Positions 59,392 to 64,000 of a stretch of 64,000 nucleotides of DNA are shown here, piece after piece. Numbering within the stretch: position 1 is the first letter of the stretch; each line of letters begins with the position of its first letter. Below the pieces are notes generated by a model, which saw only the letters and a program-made list of their open reading frames with translations, made no database searches and was not told the origin of the DNA. Source of the stretch: Azospirillum endophyticum (GTDB lineage Bacteria > Pseudomonadota > Alphaproteobacteria > Azospirillales > Azospirillaceae); the NCBI RefSeq assembly GCF_016595245.1, contig NZ_JAENHM010000073.1, positions 847,618-911,617 on the forward strand, written 5' to 3'. The position numbers were made by a program, and so were the translations under genes.

Positions 59392-61737
59392 ATGAAGTTC
59401 GGCATCGGACAGGCGGTTCCGCGCACCGAAGACGCCCGGCTGCTGACCGGCGGCGGCCGCTACACCGACGACGTGTCTCTTCCCGGACAGGCCTATGCGG
59501 CCTTCGTCCGCTCTCCCCATGCCTTCGCCGCCATCGGCGCGATCGATGTTGCGGAAGCGCTGGCCCAACCCGGCGTGCTGGCGGTCTACACCGTCGCCGA
59601 CCTCGACGCCGAGCAGATCGGCATGATCCCCTGCCAGGCTGCGCTGAAGCAGCGCGATGGATCGAATTACGTCCAGACGCCGCGCCCGGCGCTGGCCCGT
59701 GGCTTCGCCCGCCATGTCGGCGATCCGGTCGCCATGGTGGTGGCCGAGACGCTGGAGGCCGCACGCGATGCGGCCGAGCTGGTGATGGTCGATTACGAGG
59801 ATCGTCCGCCCGTCACCGGCACGCTGGCGGCGCTGGAACCAGGACGCCCGCTGGTGTGGGACGAGGCGCCGGACAACCTCTGCTTCGACTGGGACACCGG
59901 CGACGAGGCGGCGGTGGAGGCCGCGCTTGCCGCTGCCCACCGCGTGGTGGAGCTGGAGCTGGTCAACAACCGCGTCGTCGCCAACCCGATGGAAGGCCGC
60001 GCCTGCGTCGCCGGTGTCGAATCGGGCTCCGACGGTGCCCCCGGCCGCCTGCTGATCTATGTCACCAGCCAGGGCGTCCACGGCCTGCAGAAGCAGTTCG
60101 CCAAGATCCTGAACGAACCCGACTCCCGCATCCGCGTGCTGACCACCGATGTCGGCGGCGGCTTCGGCATGAAGCTGTTCAACTATCCGGAATATGTCGC
60201 CTGCCTGTTCGCCGCGCGCCGGCTGAACCGCGCGGTGAAATGGGCCGCCGACCGGATCGAGGGCTTCATCAGCGACGACCATGGCCGCGACCATGTCAGC
60301 AAGGCGCGCCTCGCGCTCGATGCCGACGGTCATTTCCTTGGGCTTCGGGTCGACACCGTCGCCAATCTGGGCGCGTATCTGTCCAACTATGGGCCCTTCA
60401 TCCCGACCGATGCGGGATCGGCGATGCTGGTCGGCTCCTACAAGACGCCGGCCGTCTATGTGCGGGTGAAGGGCGTCTTCACCAACACCCAGCCGGTGGA
60501 CGCCTATCGCGGCGCCGGCCGGCCGGAAGCGGCCTATCTGCTGGAACGGCTGATCGACCATGCCGGCCGCGTCACCGGCCTCGGCCCGGCGGAGATCCGG
60601 CGGCGCAACTTCATCCCGGCCGCCGCCATGCCTTATGCCACCCCGATGGGACAGGTCTACGACACCGGCGAGTTCGTCCGGAATCTGGAAGACGGTCTGG
60701 TCCTCGCCGACATGGCCGGCCTGCCCGCCCGCAAGGCGGAGGCGAAGGCCCGAGGCAAACTGCGCGGCGCCGGCCTAGCCACCTATATCGAGGCCTGCTC
60801 GGGCGGCGGACCGGAGCAGGCGACCGTCCAGGTCAACGGCGACGGCAAGGTGGTGCTGATGATCGGCACCCAGACCAACGGCCAGGGCCACGAGACCGCC
60901 TACAAGCAGATCCTCGCCGACCGGCTGGGCGTCCCGCCGGAGGATGTCGAGGTGGTGCAGGGCGATACCGACCGCGTCAGCTGGGGGTCCGGCACCGGCG
61001 GCTCCCGCTCCGTCCCGGTCGGCGGTTCGGCGCTGGCCGAGGGGGCCGCCAAGGTGGTGAAGGCCGCGACGAGCGTCGCCGCCGACCTGCTGGAAAGCGC
61101 GGAGGTGGATGTGGAGTTCGCCGACGGCCGGTTCACCATCGTCGGCACCGACCGCGCCGTGTCGCTCAAGGAGGTTGCCGCCAAGGCGGCGGAGGGCGAC
61201 GGCAGGGGCGGTACCGGCATCGCCTTTTCCGAGATGGCGCGCTGGACCCCGCCGGCCAGCACCTTCCCCAACGGCTGCCACGTCGCGGAGGTGGAGATCG
61301 ACCCCGGCACCGGCATCGTCGAGGTGGTGCGCTACAGCGTCGTCGACGATTTCGGCACGGTCATCAACCCGATGCTGGTGATCGGCCAGATCCATGGCGG
61401 CGTCGCCCAAGGCTTGGGGCAGGCGTTGCAAGAGCGCGTGGTGTTCGATCCCGACAGCGGGCAGCTTCTGTCCGGTTCCTTCATGGACTATCAGATGCCG
61501 CGCGCGGTCGACATACCGCCGATCGAGGTGAAGCTGAACAGCGTGCCCAGCACCACCAACATGCTGGGCATGAAGGGCGCCGGCGAGGCCGGAGCCATCG
61601 GCGCGCCGCCGGCCATCATCAACGCGGTCGTCGATGCGCTGTCCGGCCTCGGCATCACCCACATCGACATGCCGGCGACACCCGAAGCGGTATGGGCGGC
61701 GATCCGCGGGGCAGAGCTGCGACTGGCGGCGGAATAG
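59392..61737 (+). CDS. Xanthine dehydrogenase/CoxL-like molybdopterin-binding subunit
   Basis: The 781-residue protein is the large molybdopterin-binding subunit of the xanthine dehydrogenase / CO dehydrogenase-like (Mo hydroxylase) family. It opens GIGQAVPRTEDARLLTGGGR, contains TTDVGGGFGMK and AYRGAGRPEAAYLLERL, and ends GAGEAGAIGAPPAIINAV. The active-site loop is the AYRGAGR form, not the AYxCSFR of genuine CO dehydrogenase, so the substrate is unknown. No medium or small (FAD or Fe-S) subunit gene is adjacent, which makes this an orphan large subunit here. Confidence 0.9.
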   Translation: MKFGIGQAVPRTEDARLLTGGGRYTDDVSLPGQAYAAFVRSPHAFAAIGAIDVAEALAQPGVLAVYTVADLDAEQIGMIPCQAALKQRDGSNYVQTPRPALARGFARHVGDPVAMVVAETLEAARDAAELVMVDYEDRPPVTGTLAALEPGRPLVWDEAPDNLCFDWDTGDEAAVEAALAAAHRVVELELVNNRVVANPMEGRACVAGVESGSDGAPGRLLIYVTSQGVHGLQKQFAKILNEPDSRIRVLTTDVGGGFGMKLFNYPEYVACLFAARRLNRAVKWAADRIEGFISDDHGRDHVSKARLALDADGHFLGLRVDTVANLGAYLSNYGPFIPTDAGSAMLVGSYKTPAVYVRVKGVFTNTQPVDAYRGAGRPEAAYLLERLIDHAGRVTGLGPAEIRRRNFIPAAAMPYATPMGQVYDTGEFVRNLEDGLVLADMAGLPARKAEAKARGKLRGAGLATYIEACSGGGPEQATVQVNGDGKVVLMIGTQTNGQGHETAYKQILADRLGVPPEDVEVVQGDTDRVSWGSGTGGSRSVPVGGSALAEGAAKVVKAATSVAADLLESAEVDVEFADGRFTIVGTDRAVSLKEVAAKAAEGDGRGGTGIAFSEMARWTPPASTFPNGCHVAEVEIDPGTGIVEVVRYSVVDDFGTVINPMLVIGQIHGGVAQGLGQALQERVVFDPDSGQLLSGSFMDYQMPRAVDIPPIEVKLNSVPSTTNMLGMKGAGEAGAIGAPPAIINAVVDALSGLGITHIDMPATPEAVWAAIRGAELRLAAE

Positions 61738-61783
61738 ACCCGTCGCCCAGGGCTTCGCCGGAGGCATAAGGGAAAGTCCTAGT

Positions 61784-61812
61784 CGGAAGGTGTGGCGTTT
61801 GCCACACCTCCG
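61784..61812 (+). terminator. Hairpin after molybdopterin subunit gene
   Basis: AGGTGTGGC (61788-61796) and GCCACACCT (61801-61809) form a perfect 9-base stem with a GTTT loop, extendable on both sides with a bulged A. It lies about 50 bases past the stop and has no long T-run. Confidence 0.55.
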
Positions 61813-61879
61813 TCGGATGAAATCGATGGTATCGCTCCTTACCTAAAAGTGGTGATCTTGATCTGGTAGGGGTAAGGCG

Positions 61880-62641
61880 ATGGCGTTTGGCGACGGCGGA
61901 TGCGGCGGTCAATGTGCGGACCGGCTCGATCTGGACTTCACGATGGCGTTCCAGCCCATCGTCGATGTCGCCAACGGCGCCGTCTGGGCGCATGAGGCGC
62001 TGGTGCGCGGCATGCAGGGCCAGGGTGCCGGATGGGTGCTGGGCCAAGTCACCGACTCGACACGCTATGCCTTCGACCAGTCCTGCCGGATCAAGGCCAT
62101 CGAACTGGCCTCGGCCCTGCCGATGAACGGCGCCCGCCTGTCGATCAACTTCCTGCCGAACGCCGTCTACAAGGCGGAGGCCTGCATCCGGGCGACGCTC
62201 GCCGCCGCCCGGCGCACCGGCTTTCCCACCGACCGCATCATCTTCGAGGTGACGGAGAACGAGCGGGTGGTGGACCACGACCATCTGAAAAGCATCTTCA
62301 ACGAATACAAGCGCCAGGGCTTCCTGACCGCGATCGACGATTTCGGCTCGGGCTATTCCGGCCTGAACCTGCTGGCCGAGTTCCAGCCCGACATCATCAA
62401 GCTGGACATGGAGCTGACCCGCAACATCGATACCGAGCGGGCCCGGCGCAGCATCGTCAAGGCGATCCTGGCGGTGTGCGAGGATCTTGCCATCACCCCC
62501 ATCGCCGAGGGCATCGAGACGGTGGAGGAAGCCAAGGCCCTGCGCGATTTGGGTGTCACCCTGATGCAGGGCTACCTGTTCGCCAAGCCGGCTTTCCAAT
62601 CCATGGTGACCGAACTGAACCTGGCGGGCTTGACCGCCTGA
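61880..62641 (+). CDS. EAL-domain cyclic-di-GMP phosphodiesterase
   Basis: The 253-residue protein is a stand-alone EAL domain. Catalytic motifs look intact: HEALVRG (the E-x-L-x-R start), SINFLPN, IFEVTENE, DDFGSGYS, the lysine in IKLDMEL, AEGIET and QGYLFAKP. It should hydrolyse c-di-GMP to pGpG. No sensor domain is attached, so control is probably through expression or a partner. The ATG at 61880 follows GGGGTAAGG. Confidence 0.93.
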   Translation: MAFGDGGCGGQCADRLDLDFTMAFQPIVDVANGAVWAHEALVRGMQGQGAGWVLGQVTDSTRYAFDQSCRIKAIELASALPMNGARLSINFLPNAVYKAEACIRATLAAARRTGFPTDRIIFEVTENERVVDHDHLKSIFNEYKRQGFLTAIDDFGSGYSGLNLLAEFQPDIIKLDMELTRNIDTERARRSIVKAILAVCEDLAITPIAEGIETVEEAKALRDLGVTLMQGYLFAKPAFQSMVTELNLAGLTA

Positions 62642-62646
62642 CCCGC

Positions 62647-63204
62647 TCAGGAGGGCCGGATCGGCGCGGTCATATAGCTCATTCCCCCACCATAGCTCGC
62701 CAGCTTGGCCGCCAGCGCCGGCCCACCCTCGCGATAGGACGTGAAGCCGACCCGCTCCCAATAGCTGCGCGCGCCGGGCGTCGACGTGAGCGCCAGCCAC
62801 CGCCATCCCTCCCGTCCCGCCAGCCGATGCGCATAACCCAGCACCCCCGCCCCCAGCCCGGTGCCGCGGGCCATCGGCAGCAGCGCGATGTCGTGCAGGT
62901 AGAGGCAGTCCGCATCCGGGGGCAGCGCTCCCAACGGCGAGTCGAGCGGCGGCGGGACGCCCAGCTTGCCCGGATGCATGACGCCGTAGCCGATGGCGTC
63001 GCCGCGGCATTCCGCCACCCGGCAGCCGGCGGGATAGAGTGCCAGCCGTTCCTCGAACACGCCGCGCTCCTCCGGATAGGCCGGATGCACGATGTCCGCG
63101 ATGGCAAGGATCCGGTCGAGATCGGTGGCGGTCATAGCACGCCATAGGGCCGATGCGCCGTCGCCGTCCACTCGTCCATCCCGTGGCTGAAATCCCGCCG
63201 TCAT
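62647..63204 (-). CDS. GNAT-family N-acetyltransferase
   Basis: The 185-residue protein has the GNAT fold signature: the WRAMTATDLDRILAIADIVH entry strand, LYLHDIALLPMARGTGLGAG (motif A-like acetyl-CoA loop, here RGTGLG) and SYWERVGF in the last third. The start at 63204 keeps strand beta-1; an ATG at 63135 would cut it. The substrate amine is unknown. It is convergent with the EAL gene (stops 6 bases apart) and divergent from cysQ. Confidence 0.85.
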   Translation of the reverse strand: MTAGFQPRDGRVDGDGASALWRAMTATDLDRILAIADIVHPAYPEERGVFEERLALYPAGCRVAECRGDAIGYGVMHPGKLGVPPPLDSPLGALPPDADCLYLHDIALLPMARGTGLGAGVLGYAHRLAGREGWRWLALTSTPGARSYWERVGFTSYREGGPALAAKLASYGGGMSYMTAPIRPS

Positions 63205-63294
63205 CCGCCTTCTCCGTCCCACACCCGTTCAAGAGCTTCCGGCCCGCCATCGGGCACGGTATGCTGACTCTTCATACCATAGGGAGATTACCCC

Positions 63295-64000
<706 letters not shown>

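Overview
The window is about 64 kb of high-GC chromosomal DNA. It most likely comes from an alphaproteobacterium of the Rhodospirillales, with Azospirillum or a close relative as the best guess. The signs are the dusB(nifR3)-ntrB-ntrC-ntrY-ntrX nitrogen-regulation run, the hfq-hflX pair, a fused ispDF gene, a pyruvate dehydrogenase operon whose E1-beta carries its own lipoyl domain, a PhyR-type stress regulator, and GTTC-N7-GTTC LexA boxes of the alphaproteobacterial kind. No rRNA, CRISPR array, intact insertion sequence or prophage was seen. One tRNA (Gln, TTG) and one TPP riboswitch are clear.

Layout, left to right. 1-4.0 kb: a base-compositionally odd edge, a DUF2252 gene, then a leftward DUF1285-CoA pyrophosphatase-CCA nucleotidyltransferase run. 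4.3-11.1 kb: a rightward MoxR ATPase / DUF58 / BatA-DUF4159 / large membrane protein operon. 11.2-17.5 kb: tRNA-Gln, a small membrane protein, an RTX-type repeat protein, and two divergent regulator pairs (MmyB-like regulator with a methyltransferase; MFS exporter with a LysR regulator). 17.6-23.1 kb: ssb with an upstream SOS box, then an accessory patch. The patch holds a stand-alone response regulator behind a perfect palindrome, a coiled-coil protein, a two-part protein that looks like a TraK-like domain joined to a degenerate TraL/ParA-like ATPase, and a translationally coupled pair of single-pass coiled-coil membrane proteins.

23.2-30.5 kb: a histone-deacetylase-family enzyme, a TPP-riboswitch-controlled thiamine-pyrimidine ABC transporter (thiZXY), a double-domain universal stress protein, DUF1993, an inositol-monophosphatase-family enzyme and two poorly characterised small proteins. 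30.6-41.8 kb: hflX/hfq, an HAD hydrolase, a palindromic intergenic repeat, the Ntr two-component genes with dusB, and a CcsA-like membrane protein. 41.9-52.1 kb: ispDF, pncC-like, a tautomerase, ratA/coq10-like, lipA, DUF29, then the PDH operon (pdhA-pdhB-pdhC-chorismate mutase-lpdA, leftward) and ftsB. 52.4-64 kb: a lipoprotein, modABC, rpe, glsB-like, a PhyR-family regulator, a thermonuclease, a HMCES/YedK protein, a molybdopterin-binding oxidase subunit, an EAL phosphodiesterase, a GNAT acetyltransferase and the 5' part of cysQ.

Functional links. lipA and the PDH genes sit together, which fits lipoate being needed by both lipoylated subunits. modABC lies about 4 kb from a molybdenum-cofactor enzyme subunit. 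The Ntr block contains two complete sensor/regulator pairs, NtrBC and NtrYX, but only NtrC keeps the GAFTGA loop needed to work with sigma-54. Starts were trimmed where a better ribosome-binding site, a TTG codon or family alignment argued for it. Function calls come from reading the translated sequences by eye and were not checked by database search.
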